DNA of 62,493 nt, taken from positions 1 through 62,493 of the forward strand of contig NZ_CACRUY010000031.1 of NCBI RefSeq assembly GCF_902652685.1, given 5' to 3'. How positions within the stretch are numbered: position 1 is the stretch's first letter; each line of letters starts with the position of its first letter. Made by a program: the position numbers and the translations under genes. Source of the stretch: Mycobacterium sp. Marseille-P9652. GTDB taxonomy: Bacteria > Actinomycetota > Actinomycetes > Mycobacteriales > Mycobacteriaceae. Below, piece after piece: positions 8,750-17,076 of the stretch. The notes under the pieces are model-generated. The model saw only the letters and a program-made list of their open reading frames with translations. It was not told the origin of the DNA and ran no database searches.

Positions 8750-9496
8750 ATGACCGCCGACCCGGATCCGGCGCTCGCCGGATACCCCGTCACACCGCCG
8801 CCGCTGCGGCGCCCCGTGACGTTCGACCAGTGGTGGCGCGACGTGACCTTCCTGCACTGGCCCGTGCGGCCGGAAGACGTCGAAACCCTGTACCCGCCCG
8901 GGACCCGGCCCGATGTCTACGCCGACGGGCTGACGTACGTCGGCCTGATCCCCTTCGCGATGGGGAGCACGAAAGTTGGCTCCCGCCTTCTCCTTCCGTA
9001 CTTCGGCAGCTTCGCGGAGACGAACGTCCGGCTCTACTCCGTCGACGGCGACGGCCGCCACGGCGTGCTGTTCCGCTCGCTGGAGACCGCCCGGCTGGCG
9101 GTCGTGCCCGCGATCAGGATCGGCATGGGGGTCCCGTACACGTGGGCGCGGATGCGGGTGCGGCGGGAAGGCGACCGCATCACCTACGACAGCGTGCGCC
9201 GGTGGCCGCGGCGCGGGCTGCGCAGCCGGGTGACGGTGACCGTCGGCGCGGTGGTCGAGCCGACGCCGCTGGAGGTGTGGCTCACGGCGCGGTGGGGCGC
9301 CCATACCCGCAAGGCGGGCCGGACGTGGTGGGTGCCCAACGAGCACGACCCGTGGCCACTGCGGGCCGCCGATGTGGTCGGTCTCGACGACGAGCTGGTC
9401 GACGCCGCCGGCGTGCGGCGCTGCGGCGAGCGTCTGCGGGCGCTCTATTCGCCGGCGATGCGTACCCGCTTCGGGCGCCCCAGCGTCGTGCGGTGA
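8750..9496 (+). CDS. DUF2071 (YqjF-like) protein
   Basis: Protein of 248 aa with the DUF2071 hallmarks: an N-terminal DQWWRDVTFLHWPV segment, a proline-rich ETLYPPGTRPDVY stretch and a C-terminal region of short beta strands ending in LYSPAMRTRFGRP. The family is related to acetoacetate-decarboxylase-like folds but has no assigned activity. The ATG at 8750 follows GGGGGAA. Its position before a convergent SDR recalls Rv1927-Rv1928c of M. tuberculosis, from memory. The gene converges with the SDR, leaving one base between stop codons. Confidence 0.78.
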   Translation: MTADPDPALAGYPVTPPPLRRPVTFDQWWRDVTFLHWPVRPEDVETLYPPGTRPDVYADGLTYVGLIPFAMGSTKVGSRLLLPYFGSFAETNVRLYSVDGDGRHGVLFRSLETARLAVVPAIRIGMGVPYTWARMRVRREGDRITYDSVRRWPRRGLRSRVTVTVGAVVEPTPLEVWLTARWGAHTRKAGRTWWVPNEHDPWPLRAADVVGLDDELVDAAGVRRCGERLRALYSPAMRTRFGRPSVVR

Positions 9497-9497
9497 T

Positions 9498-10262
9498 TCA
9501 GCAGCAGGTGTATCCGCCGTCGATCACCAGGTCCGACCCGGTCATGTAGCTGGACGCGTCGCTGGCGAGGTACAGGTAGAGGGCGCCGAGTTCCTCGGGC
9601 CGCCCCATCCGCCCCATCGGGACCTTCGGCTCCCACTGCGCGTGATACTCGGTCAACGGCTCCACGAGCTCGGTGCGGATGTAGCCCGGGCTGACGCTGT
9701 TGACCCGGATGCGATGCGGCGCGAGCTCGACGGCCATGGCCTTGGTCAGGTGGATGACCGCAGCCTTCGACGTGCAGTAGTGGCCCACCCGCTGCGGGAC
9801 GTTGATGATGTGGCCGGACATCGAGGCGGTGGTGATGATGACCCCGCCGCGGCCCTGATTCATCATCGCCCTCGCCGCCGCCTGGGCGGTGAGGAACACG
9901 CCGTCGACGTTGGTGTCCTGGATGCGCCGGAACTCCTCCGGCGGCATCTCCAGAAGGCCCCGGTCCGAGATGATGCCGGCGTTGCACACCGCGATGTCGA
10001 CACCGCCGAGCTCCGCGGTCACCCGGTCCACCATGCGCGCCACGTCGTCGGGCCGCGTCACGTCGCACCCGACGGGCAACACCCTGCCGTCGCCGGACAG
10101 TTCGCCGGCAACCCGCCCGAGTGCGTCGGAATGCCTTGCGGCGATTGCCACTTCGGCACCGGCCTGAAGGTAGGCCCGCGCGACTTCCTTCCCGATGCCG
10201 CTCGACGCCCCCGTCACCACGGCCTTCTTGCCGCTCAGGTCGAACAGGTCCAAGACGCTCAC
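9498..10262 (-). CDS. Short-chain dehydrogenase/reductase
   Basis: Classical SDR oxidoreductase of 254 aa. The cofactor motif TGASSGIG is at residues 17-24. An NAG motif lies in AVCNAGII, and the catalytic Tyr/Lys are in YCTSK near residue 160, preceded by the Ser-containing strand TTASMSGHI. The C-terminus has the usual IDGGYTC ending. Substrate cannot be read from sequence. GTG at 10262 is the start. It is divergent from the NTF2-like gene across 59 bases. Order relative to the DJ-1 and AraC genes recalls Rv1928c. Confidence 0.92.
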   Translation of the reverse strand: MSVLDLFDLSGKKAVVTGASSGIGKEVARAYLQAGAEVAIAARHSDALGRVAGELSGDGRVLPVGCDVTRPDDVARMVDRVTAELGGVDIAVCNAGIISDRGLLEMPPEEFRRIQDTNVDGVFLTAQAAARAMMNQGRGGVIITTASMSGHIINVPQRVGHYCTSKAAVIHLTKAMAVELAPHRIRVNSVSPGYIRTELVEPLTEYHAQWEPKVPMGRMGRPEELGALYLYLASDASSYMTGSDLVIDGGYTCC

Positions 10263-10308
10263 ACCTACCAGTGTGCGGCATTGCGGAGCGATCTTGTGCA
10301 GGCACGTT

Positions 10309-10314
10309 TACTGT
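10309..10314 (+). promoter_or_regulatory. Candidate -10 box (TACTGT) of the NTF2-like gene
   Basis: TACTGT sits 13 to 8 bases before ATG 10322, in the 59-base divergent gap with the SDR gene. The spacing fits a leaderless or near-leaderless transcript. Confidence 0.4.
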
Positions 10315-10321
10315 GTCCGCC

Positions 10322-10798
10322 ATGGGCAAATTCAGCAGGGCCGAAATCGATGAAGCCGTCAGGCACTACACCACCGTCGTCGAGGGGTGCAGCGCATCGG
10401 GGGACTGGCGGCCCTTCGCCGATTTGTTCACCGAAGACGTCGTATACACCGAACACCACTACGGGGTGTTCCACGGGCGAGAGGCGGTGCGCGACTGGAT
10501 CGTCGCCGTCATGGCGCCGTTCCCGCACATGCGGTTCCCGTCCGACTGGGTCGCATACGACGACGACAACGACGCCGTCGTCATCATGATCAAGAACCTC
10601 CTCGACCATCCGACCGACCCGCAGGGCGAACCCTTCTGGTTCCCCAACTGGACGCGACTGGTGTACGCCGGGAACGGGTTGTTCTCCAGCGAGGAGGACA
10701 TCTACAACCCCGACCGCGACGCGCCGCGCGTCGTGGCGGCGTGGCTGCAGGCCGGGGGACAGCTGGCGACCACGGAGATCCTGCAGCCCAACGCGTAG
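10322..10798 (+). CDS. NTF2-like (SnoaL-type) protein
   Basis: Soluble 158-aa protein of the NTF2-like superfamily, cone-shaped folds that form small isomerases, hydratases or ligand-binding domains. The pattern is HYTTVVEGCSASGDWRPFADLFTEDVVYTEH followed by a GREAVRDWI helix, as in SnoaL-like domains. Possible acid-base residues are Asp and His in the pocket-lining strands. It is divergent from the SDR and convergent with the DJ-1 gene. No specific activity can be assigned. Confidence 0.78.
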   Translation: MGKFSRAEIDEAVRHYTTVVEGCSASGDWRPFADLFTEDVVYTEHHYGVFHGREAVRDWIVAVMAPFPHMRFPSDWVAYDDDNDAVVIMIKNLLDHPTDPQGEPFWFPNWTRLVYAGNGLFSSEEDIYNPDRDAPRVVAAWLQAGGQLATTEILQPNA

Positions 10799-10816
10799 GC
10801 GCGCCCGGCGTTGACG

Positions 10817-11554
10817 TCAGCGCGCGGCCGGCACGCGCCCGCGTCGCCGCGACCGCACCGCCGCCAACGCCCGGTCCCACGCCAACAGCGTGGTCGCCTT
10901 GAGGTTCTCCGGGGTGACACTGTGGCGCGAAAGAGCCGCGGTGGCAGCGGCTTTCGTGGTCGCCGAGGCCTTCGAGACGTGGCCGGAGTCGAACGGCGGC
11001 TGCGGGTCGTCCTCGATCGCCAGCTGGATCGCCTTGGCGCGTCCTTCCCCGGCGATCTCGCCGGCCAGCCACAGCGCGAGGTCGAGCCCGGCGGACACGC
11101 CCGCGGCCGTGACGACGTTGCCCTCGCGCACGATGCGTTCGTCACCGACGGGGATCGCACCGAACGCCTTGAGCGCCGGGACGGTCGACCAGTGCGACGT
11201 CGCCCGCCGGTCTTCCAGCAACCCCGCGGCGGCCAGAATCAGCGAGCCGGTGCACACCGAGGTGGTCCAGGCGGCGCCCCGGCTGGCCCGGCGCAGCCAT
11301 TCCAGCAGCGCCTCGTCGCGGGCATGCACGGGCGTCCCGGGCCCGCCCGGCACGAGTATCACGTCGGGGGAGGGCGTTTCGTCGAGCGTATGGGTCGCGC
11401 CGATGACCAGCACGCCGGAATCGGCGGTGATCGGACCCGATTCGTGCCAGACGAAGCGCACCTCGGCGCCCGGCAGGTTGCGCAGCACCTCGTAGGGCCC
11501 GATCATGTCCAGGGCGGTGAACCCGGGGTAGGCCACGAAAGCGATCTGTGTCAT
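10817..11554 (-). CDS. DJ-1/PfpI-family protein (class I glutamine amidotransferase-like)
   Basis: Protein of 245 aa. The DJ-1/PfpI domain spans about residues 1-180, with the nucleophile Cys101 in TSVCTGSLIL and the upstream DVILVPGGPGT strand-turn. The first residues ALDMIGPYEVL match isonitrile-hydratase/GATase1 relatives. A C-terminal Ala/Thr/Arg-rich tail of about 60 residues is extra. ATG 11554 is chosen because it starts the Rossmann-like MTQIAFVAYPGF strand; the frame runs further upstream, but antisense to the coding frame of the regulator. It lies 17 bases behind the AraC regulator gene and is probably in one operon with it, as with Rv1930c-Rv1931c in M. tuberculosis (from memory). 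Confidence 0.87.
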   Translation of the reverse strand: MTQIAFVAYPGFTALDMIGPYEVLRNLPGAEVRFVWHESGPITADSGVLVIGATHTLDETPSPDVILVPGGPGTPVHARDEALLEWLRRASRGAAWTTSVCTGSLILAAAGLLEDRRATSHWSTVPALKAFGAIPVGDERIVREGNVVTAAGVSAGLDLALWLAGEIAGEGRAKAIQLAIEDDPQPPFDSGHVSKASATTKAAATAALSRHSVTPENLKATTLLAWDRALAAVRSRRRGRVPAAR

Positions 11555-11571
11555 CGGTGTTCCTTCCTGAG

Positions 11572-12522
11572 CTAGGCGAATGCCTTGCGGTATTGGTCCG
11601 GCGGTATGCCGACGCGGCGAATGAAGTTGCGCCGCATGGTCTCTGCGGTGCCGAAGCCGCACCGGGCCGCGATGGCGACGACGGTGTCGTCGGTCTCCTC
11701 GAGTTGCCGGCGCGCGGCCTCGGTGCGCACCCGTTCGACGTAGTGTCCGGGCGCCTCGCCGACCTCGTCGGTGAAGACGCGGGTGAAGTGGCGCGGGCTC
11801 ATGGCCGCCCGGCGCGCCAATTCGGTGACGCTGTGCGGTCCGCCGGGTTGGGCCTCGATGGCCTCCTGCACCTCGCGGATCGACGACCGCCTGGCCCGCG
11901 GCATCCACACCGGCGCGGCGAACTGCGTCTGCCCACCGGGGCGGCGCAGGTACAGCACCAGCCAGCGCGCGACCGTCTGCGCGACGTCGGTGCCGTGGTC
12001 GTCCTCGACGAGCGAGAGCGCGAGGTCGATCCCGGCGGTCACCCCGGCGGCCGTCCACACCGTGTCCGAGCTGCGCACAAAGATGGGGTCGGGGTCGACC
12101 TTGACCGAGGGGAACTCGCGGGCCAGCCGCCCGGCGAACGCCCAGTGCGTCGTGACCCGGCAACCGTCCAGGAGCCCCGCCTGGGCGGCCAGGAACGCGC
12201 CGGTGCAGACGGTGACGGTGCGGCGGGCGTGGCCGGCGACCGCCTTGATCCAGCTCAGCAGCTCCGCGTCGGCGCGGGCCGTCTCGACCCCGCCGCCGCC
12301 CGGCAGCACCACGGTGTCCACGGGTTCGGCCGGGTCCGGCAACGGCGCGCCCGCCAGCCCCAGGCCCGCGGCGGTGGTCACCGGCCGGCCGTCGACCGTG
12401 GACAGGACGACGTCGTATCCGCCGTCGGTCAGCAGCGACGCACCGGAGAACACCTCGAACGGCCCCACGACGTCGAGCGCCTGAACACCCGGGAAGCCGA
12501 CGATCACCACCTTGCGAGCCAT
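11572..12522 (-). CDS. GATase1-AraC transcriptional regulator
   Basis: Regulator of 316 aa. The N-terminal DJ-1/PfpI-like ligand-binding domain (residues about 1-190) has a Cys in TVCTGAFLAAQAG. The C-terminal AraC/XylS DNA-binding domain carries two helix-turn-helix units, with MSPRHFTRVFTDEVG and the signature CGFGTAETMRRNFIRRVG near the end. This is the FtrA-like architecture. Start ATG 12522 gives MARKVVIVGF. It is divergent from tpx over 110 bp and precedes the DJ-1 gene, so it likely controls one or both. Ligand unknown. Confidence 0.9.
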   Translation of the reverse strand: MARKVVIVGFPGVQALDVVGPFEVFSGASLLTDGGYDVVLSTVDGRPVTTAAGLGLAGAPLPDPAEPVDTVVLPGGGGVETARADAELLSWIKAVAGHARRTVTVCTGAFLAAQAGLLDGCRVTTHWAFAGRLAREFPSVKVDPDPIFVRSSDTVWTAAGVTAGIDLALSLVEDDHGTDVAQTVARWLVLYLRRPGGQTQFAAPVWMPRARRSSIREVQEAIEAQPGGPHSVTELARRAAMSPRHFTRVFTDEVGEAPGHYVERVRTEAARRQLEETDDTVVAIAARCGFGTAETMRRNFIRRVGIPPDQYRKAFA

Positions 12523-12632
12523 GAACTCAAGTGTTGGCCACAACGCGCGTGTCGTCTACGACATGGATCCCACTGATCAGGACATGGCCACCTGGCCCAG
12601 CGGGCGCCAGCCGGCCTTGGCACACTGTGCGC

Positions 12633-13127
12633 ATGGCACAGATAACCTTGCGTGGAAATCCGATCAACACCGTCGGCGAACTCCCGGCCGTCGGATCCAA
12701 GGCCCCGGCGTTCAACCTCACCGGCGGCGACCTGGGTCCGGTCAGCAGCGAGCAGTTCAGCGGTAAATCCGTGGTGCTCAACATCTTTCCCTCCGTCGAC
12801 ACACCCGTGTGTGCGACGAGTGTGCGCAAGTTCAACGAGCGCGTCGCCGGCGGCGGGGCGCCCGTCGTGTGCGTCTCGAAAGACCTCCCGTTCGCCTTCT
12901 CGCGGTTCTGCGGCGCCGAGGGCATCGAGAACGTGAAGACCGCATCGGCGTTCCGGGACAGCTTCGGCGAGGACTACGGCGTCACCATCGCCGACGGCCC
13001 GATGGCGGGGCTGCTGGCGCGGGCCATCGTGGTCGTCGGACCCGACGGCAACGTCACCTACACGGAGTTGGTCCCCGAGATCGGCCAGGAGCCGGACTAC
13101 GACGCGGCGCTCGCGGCCGTCGGCTGA
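12633..13127 (+). CDS. tpx: Thiol peroxidase (atypical 2-Cys peroxiredoxin)
   Basis: Peroxiredoxin of 164 aa that reduces hydroperoxides using thioredoxin-type electron donors. The peroxidatic Cys60 lies in SVDTPVC and the resolving Cys93 in FSRFCGAEG. Both numbers match the classical Tpx family. Length is full. ATG 12633 starts MAQITLRGN, as in mycobacterial Tpx. It is divergent from the GATase-AraC regulator, which matches the M. tuberculosis arrangement Rv1931c-Rv1932 (from memory). Confidence 0.97.
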   Translation: MAQITLRGNPINTVGELPAVGSKAPAFNLTGGDLGPVSSEQFSGKSVVLNIFPSVDTPVCATSVRKFNERVAGGGAPVVCVSKDLPFAFSRFCGAEGIENVKTASAFRDSFGEDYGVTIADGPMAGLLARAIVVVGPDGNVTYTELVPEIGQEPDYDAALAAVG

Positions 13128-13139
13128 TCCCGGTGCCGG

Positions 13140-13538
13140 TCACCGGCGCGGGTCGACCATGTTGCGGAAGCCCTCCGCCGGGTAGACCGCGGCGCCGAGC
13201 GTCCTGACGCGCTCGGCCAGCGCCCGGTCGGAGGTCACCACGCGCAGCCGCTCGGGCCGCGCGTCGGCCTGCACCAGGCGGACGATCTCGTCGTCCGCCG
13301 AATTCGCGGCGGCCCTGGGTGCGTGCGCGATCGCGACCGCCGAAACTCCGATGGGCACCCTCGGGGGCCGCTCGAGGACCACCGTGACGTCGGCGCCCTC
13401 GGCGGACGCCCAGCGGTCCAGCTTCTCGACCAGGGCGAGCACCGCGGCGTCGCGATCCCTCCACCAGCCGTCGGGGCGGCTGCCGATCACGTTCATGGCG
13501 TCGACGATCCACCTGCAGGACCCCTGCGCCACAGTCAC
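13140..13538 (-). CDS. NYN-domain (PIN-like) putative RNase
   Basis: Small 132-aa protein with an NYN/YacP-like fold. It opens with WIVDAMNVIGS (conserved Asp and Asn), has an internal acidic ADDEIVRLV segment and a late VVTSDRALAERV motif. These acidic residues would bind a metal in a PIN-type nuclease site. The GTG at 13538 overlaps the TGA of the upstream membrane-protein gene (GTGA), so the two are translationally coupled. RNA substrate unknown. Confidence 0.8.
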   Translation of the reverse strand: MTVAQGSCRWIVDAMNVIGSRPDGWWRDRDAAVLALVEKLDRWASAEGADVTVVLERPPRVPIGVSAVAIAHAPRAAANSADDEIVRLVQADARPERLRVVTSDRALAERVRTLGAAVYPAEGFRNMVDPRR

Positions 13539-13969
13539 TTCCCCAGCACCAGGACCAGGCTGACCACGACCAGCACGGTCAGCGCGAGCAGTTGCGGCCA
13601 CGGCCGCCACGGCGCGTCCTGGATCGCATAGGACATCTCCTTCAGCGGCGACGTCGGCGGCGGCGCGGCGCGCTCGGGGGCCACGGGCCGGTCGAAGCGG
13701 TGGAAGTACAACTGGATCAGCGTCGCACCGATCCACAATCCGCCCAGGAAGCTGACCGCCTCGACGCCGCGCCACAACAGCAGCCCGGCGACGGCCACGG
13801 TGAAGGCCATCAACACCAGGTCGGAGGTGGCGGTGGCCGACGGTTTGTCGCCGTACTGCTTGTCGAGCAGGGCGCGCCGGCTGCGGTACGGCAGCGCGAA
13901 GAACGCGAACTTGGTGACGATGTGCAAGCCGAGCACGACCACGACGACGGTGGCGACTGTGTTGAGCAT
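13535..13969 (-). CDS. Multi-pass membrane protein of unknown function
   Basis: Protein of 144 aa with about four hydrophobic segments: N-terminal (residues 2-25), two in the middle (about 50-90) and one at the C-terminus (about 122-142). A Pro/Ala-rich loop separates the third and fourth. No functional motif is recognised. It is the first gene of a two-gene unit with the NYN protein and is divergent from the flavoprotein gene at 14054 over 84 bases. Confidence 0.78.
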   Translation of the reverse strand: MLNTVATVVVVVLGLHIVTKFAFFALPYRSRRALLDKQYGDKPSATATSDLVLMAFTVAVAGLLLWRGVEAVSFLGGLWIGATLIQLYFHRFDRPVAPERAAPPPTSPLKEMSYAIQDAPWRPWPQLLALTVLVVVSLVLVLGK

Positions 13970-14053
13970 GAGACCTCGTCAATTCGTTCTCCGACCGGTT
14001 GGCACGGTCACCGATTACAGTTTCCTCGTCCACCGGATGATGGGAAAAGGCCA

Positions 14054-15238
14054 ATGACGTCGATCGCCGACACGGACAGCCGCGTTCTTTCGCTGGCGCG
14101 CGGGATGCGGGAGCTGGTGCGCGACCAGGCCGCCGAATCGGAGCGCAACCGCACCCTGACCCCGGCGATCGTCGACGAGATGTGGGCGAGCGGGCTCATG
14201 TCGTCGTTCAATCCCGTCGCCGCCGGCGGCGTCGAGCCGTCGTTCGCCGAAATGATCGAGACGTGGATCGAAATGGCTTGGCAGGACGGATCATTCGGCT
14301 GGATCGGCATCGCGAACCTGCCCTCGTCCTTCGCGGCCGCGGCCTACCTGCCCGACGAGGGGTTCGCCGAGGTGTTCACCGCCCACGACAACCGCGTCAC
14401 CCTCGGCGGCCAGTTCTTTCCCAACGGGCAGGGGGCCGCCGTCGAGGGCGGCTACCGCGTCACCGGGGCGTGGAACTTCGGCTCGGGGACCGGGCACTCG
14501 GAATACGTCGCGGCCGGGTTCCTGCCGATGGACGACGGCGAGATGCGCTGGATCAGCGAGGGCTTCCCCGAGATGCGCGTCGCGGTGATCCCCCGGGACC
14601 AGATCAGCTTCAACGACGGCTGGTACGTGCAGGGCCTCAAGGGCACCGGCTCGTACGACTACAGCGCGGCGGACGTCTTCGTGCCGGAATGCCGCACCTT
14701 CGAGCTGTTCGTCCGCCGGCCGCACCGCGGGACGTCGCCGGCCACCCGGATGGGCCTCATGCCCGTCACCGCCGCCGGTCACGCCTCGTGGGCGCTGGGG
14801 GTGGCGCTGAGCATGCTCGACGACGTGCAGGAGCTGGCGGCCACCAAGTTCCGGATGAGCGACATGGCGTCGCTGGCCAGCCGCCCCACCTTCCAGAAGG
14901 GGCTGGCCCACCATCGGGCGGCCTGGCGCGCCGCCCGCCTGCTCGTCCTCGACGCGTTCACCACCGCCGAGGCCGCCGTCGCCGCGGGTGAGGACCTGAC
15001 GCCGGCGCTGCGGGCCGACATGCGCGTCGCCGCCGTCTACGCCACCGACACCGCGCGGGCCTGCGCCGAATGGGCCCATCTCGTCGCCGGCACCAGCTCC
15101 ATCCGCGAGGGCACGCGCCTCGAGCGGGCCTTCCGCGACATCTACACCGGCACCCAACACGCGTTCATCAGCGAGAAGGTGGCCATCGACGTCGCGCAGA
15201 TCTGGCTGGGCATCATCGACGACCAACCGGGGCTGTAG
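14054..15238 (+). CDS. Acyl-CoA-dehydrogenase-fold flavoprotein (HsaA-like monooxygenase group)
   Basis: Protein of 394 aa in the acyl-CoA dehydrogenase superfamily, nearest by pattern to the flavin-dependent group-D hydroxylases (HsaA-like) rather than beta-oxidation enzymes. Evidence includes the central beta-domain YRVTGAWNFGSGTGHSEYV, the LKGTGSYDYSAADVFVPE segment and a C-terminal helical bundle with HLVAGTSSIREGTRLERAFRDI, typical of this subfamily. Group-D enzymes hydroxylate aromatics with reduced flavin from a separate reductase; no reductase gene is adjacent. ATG 14054 follows GGGAAAAGG. It lies 300 bp upstream of papA, so a functional link to lipid assembly is possible but not shown. 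Confidence 0.82.
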   Translation: MTSIADTDSRVLSLARGMRELVRDQAAESERNRTLTPAIVDEMWASGLMSSFNPVAAGGVEPSFAEMIETWIEMAWQDGSFGWIGIANLPSSFAAAAYLPDEGFAEVFTAHDNRVTLGGQFFPNGQGAAVEGGYRVTGAWNFGSGTGHSEYVAAGFLPMDDGEMRWISEGFPEMRVAVIPRDQISFNDGWYVQGLKGTGSYDYSAADVFVPECRTFELFVRRPHRGTSPATRMGLMPVTAAGHASWALGVALSMLDDVQELAATKFRMSDMASLASRPTFQKGLAHHRAAWRAARLLVLDAFTTAEAAVAAGEDLTPALRADMRVAAVYATDTARACAEWAHLVAGTSSIREGTRLERAFRDIYTGTQHAFISEKVAIDVAQIWLGIIDDQPGL

Positions 15239-15538
15239 GAGTAGCTCGCCCGGCTGGTCCTCCGGGCCGTCCCTCAAACACCCGGCCGACTTAAGGGCGC
15301 GCGGGGCGTGCACCTTCCGCGGCCACGCCGGAGTGACGGGGACCGCCCTCCGAGCACAATGCGCAAAACCGGGCAATCGTCGCTTATTTCGACTATCGCC
15401 CACAAGCGCGACTCCCGAGCCGCCGCGCCGTAATTTCGGTTGCAGCAGATCACCGGATCGACCGCACATCGCGGTGCCGGAGGCGAAATACCGCTCACGA
15501 CAATGTGACTCGCACGGACAGGACGGGGTTACAGGACA
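15239..15538. other. 300-bp intergenic region carrying conserved element copy A
   Basis: No convincing gene is present on either strand. It contains the element at 15352-15412 that recurs before mmpL. The first ~110 bases have nothing I can name. Confidence 0.6.
15352..15412 (+). promoter_or_regulatory. Conserved intergenic element, copy A (upstream of papA)
   Basis: 61 bases starting GAGCACAATGCGCAAAACCG match the element at 19831-19891 at 54 of 61 positions without gaps; weaker similarity runs about 25 bases further. TCGCT and AGCGC near positions 29-33 and 54-58 form a partial inverted repeat (perfect TCGCT/AGCGA in the other copy). It ends 126 bases before the papA ATG. A shared promoter or operator is the simplest reading. 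Confidence 0.65.
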
Positions 15539-17047
15539 ATGGTCGCACTGGGAAGCATCAACGGGTGGCAGCCTGGCGAGGGGCGGGTCGTCACGTGGCG
15601 CGCCTCGGCCCCCGCTCGCGCGGCTGCCCTCAACGCGCCGCACAGCGAGTTGGCGCCGAGTTACCAGCGGGCTCGGCACCTGCGGGCCGCCTACGACGCA
15701 GCGCGGCGGTCGGTGGAGCTGCCCCGGCTGATGGTCGTGGCCTGGGACATCCCGGGGGAGTGCGACATTCCCGCGATGACGGCGACGCTCAACGCCCACG
15801 TGCGCCGGCACGACGCCTACCACGACTGGTTTCAGCTGGAGGACGGCGTCATCGTCCGGCGCACGATCGAGGACCCCATGGACATCGACCTCGTGCCCAC
15901 CGAATCCGGCCACATGGACGCCGACCAGGTCCGCACGCACGCGCTGACCAACACCCGGGGGACCCTCGAGTGGGACTGCTTCACGTTCGGCATCGTCCAG
16001 CACCCCGACTACTTCACGTTCTACGCGAGCGTCGACCACCTGCACATCGACGGGATGTCGGCCGGCCTGATCTTCTTCGACGTCCACATGATGTACCAGC
16101 ACCTGTCGCGGACGGGCGCCGACGCGGTCGCGATCCCCCAGGTGGCGAGCTACCGCAGCTACGCCGCGCGCCAGCACGCCGGGCTCGCGGACCTGACCCT
16201 GTCCTCGCCGGAGGTCAAGGCCTGGGTCGACTTCGCACTCGACGCCGGGGGCGAGTGGCCGGCGTTCCCGCTGCCCGTCGGCGAAACCGGGGCCGGCAGC
16301 AAGGGCGCCTTCGTGACGGTCGACCTGCTGGACGCCGCCGACACCGAGTCGTTCGAGATCGCCTGCCACGCGGCCGGCGCCCGGTTCAGCGGGGGAGTGC
16401 TGGCCTGCGCCGCCTTCGCCGAGCACGAGTTCACCGGCGCAGCAACGTATCACGGGTTCACGCCGTATGACACGCGGACGCCGGGTGTCGACTCGATGAC
16501 CGTGGGCTGGTTCGCCAACCTGGTCCCGGTCAGCGTGCCGATCTGCACCGCCACCTTCGCCGAGGCGGCCCGGGCGGCTCAGCAGTCGTTCAATGCCGCC
16601 AAACCCCTTGCCGACGTGCCCGTTGAGCGCGCGCTCGAGCTGGCGGCCCCGCTCAACTTGGGCGTCGAGCCGCCCACCGCGCGCGCAATGATGGTGTCCT
16701 TCATGGACTTTCGCAAGATCCCCGCCTTCAGCCTGTTCGAGGAGACCAACTGGGGCACCTACGCCGACAACCTGTCACACGGCGGGATCAACCTGTGGAT
16801 CAACCGGCAGACGGACAAGACCACCGCGACGATCTCGTTCCCGGACAACGCGGAGGCGCGCAAGTCGGTGCACCGCTACCTGGCGGCCCTCACCCAGGCG
16901 TTCTCCTATGCCGTCAAGACCACCCCCGACTGGGTAAATGCCGTTGCGGACCACGCCAATTCGGCCCACGGCTTGCCCGTCATCAGCCTCGTGGCGATCG
17001 CGAGCGCGGCGAAGCCGGGCGAAGCGGGTCGCCACCAATTGACCTGA
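15539..17047 (+). CDS. PapA-family acyltransferase (trehalose-lipid type)
   Basis: Condensation-fold acyltransferase of 502 aa. The N-terminal INGWQPGEGRVVTW and SYQRARHLRAAYDAAR patterns match mycobacterial PapA1/PapA2/PapA3, which acylate trehalose in sulfolipid and polyacyltrehalose synthesis. The catalytic HxxxDG is HLHIDG near residue 180, within FYASVDHLHIDGMSAG. The second family motif region NWGTYADNLSHGG is present near residue 408. Length is close to PapA1. In known loci PapA lies beside a PKS and an MmpL; here the MmpL is present but no PKS is. Transcription probably starts in the 300-bp upstream region. The exact acceptor is an inference. Confidence 0.9.
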   Translation: MVALGSINGWQPGEGRVVTWRASAPARAAALNAPHSELAPSYQRARHLRAAYDAARRSVELPRLMVVAWDIPGECDIPAMTATLNAHVRRHDAYHDWFQLEDGVIVRRTIEDPMDIDLVPTESGHMDADQVRTHALTNTRGTLEWDCFTFGIVQHPDYFTFYASVDHLHIDGMSAGLIFFDVHMMYQHLSRTGADAVAIPQVASYRSYAARQHAGLADLTLSSPEVKAWVDFALDAGGEWPAFPLPVGETGAGSKGAFVTVDLLDAADTESFEIACHAAGARFSGGVLACAAFAEHEFTGAATYHGFTPYDTRTPGVDSMTVGWFANLVPVSVPICTATFAEAARAAQQSFNAAKPLADVPVERALELAAPLNLGVEPPTARAMMVSFMDFRKIPAFSLFEETNWGTYADNLSHGGINLWINRQTDKTTATISFPDNAEARKSVHRYLAALTQAFSYAVKTTPDWVNAVADHANSAHGLPVISLVAIASAAKPGEAGRHQLT

Positions 17048-17076
17048 GAATCCCCGTAACCGAAAGGATCGCCACC

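Noticed and set aside
14291-16453. 720-aa antisense frame over the flavoprotein and papA
   Set aside because: It spans two well-supported genes and the intergenic element and shows no domain.
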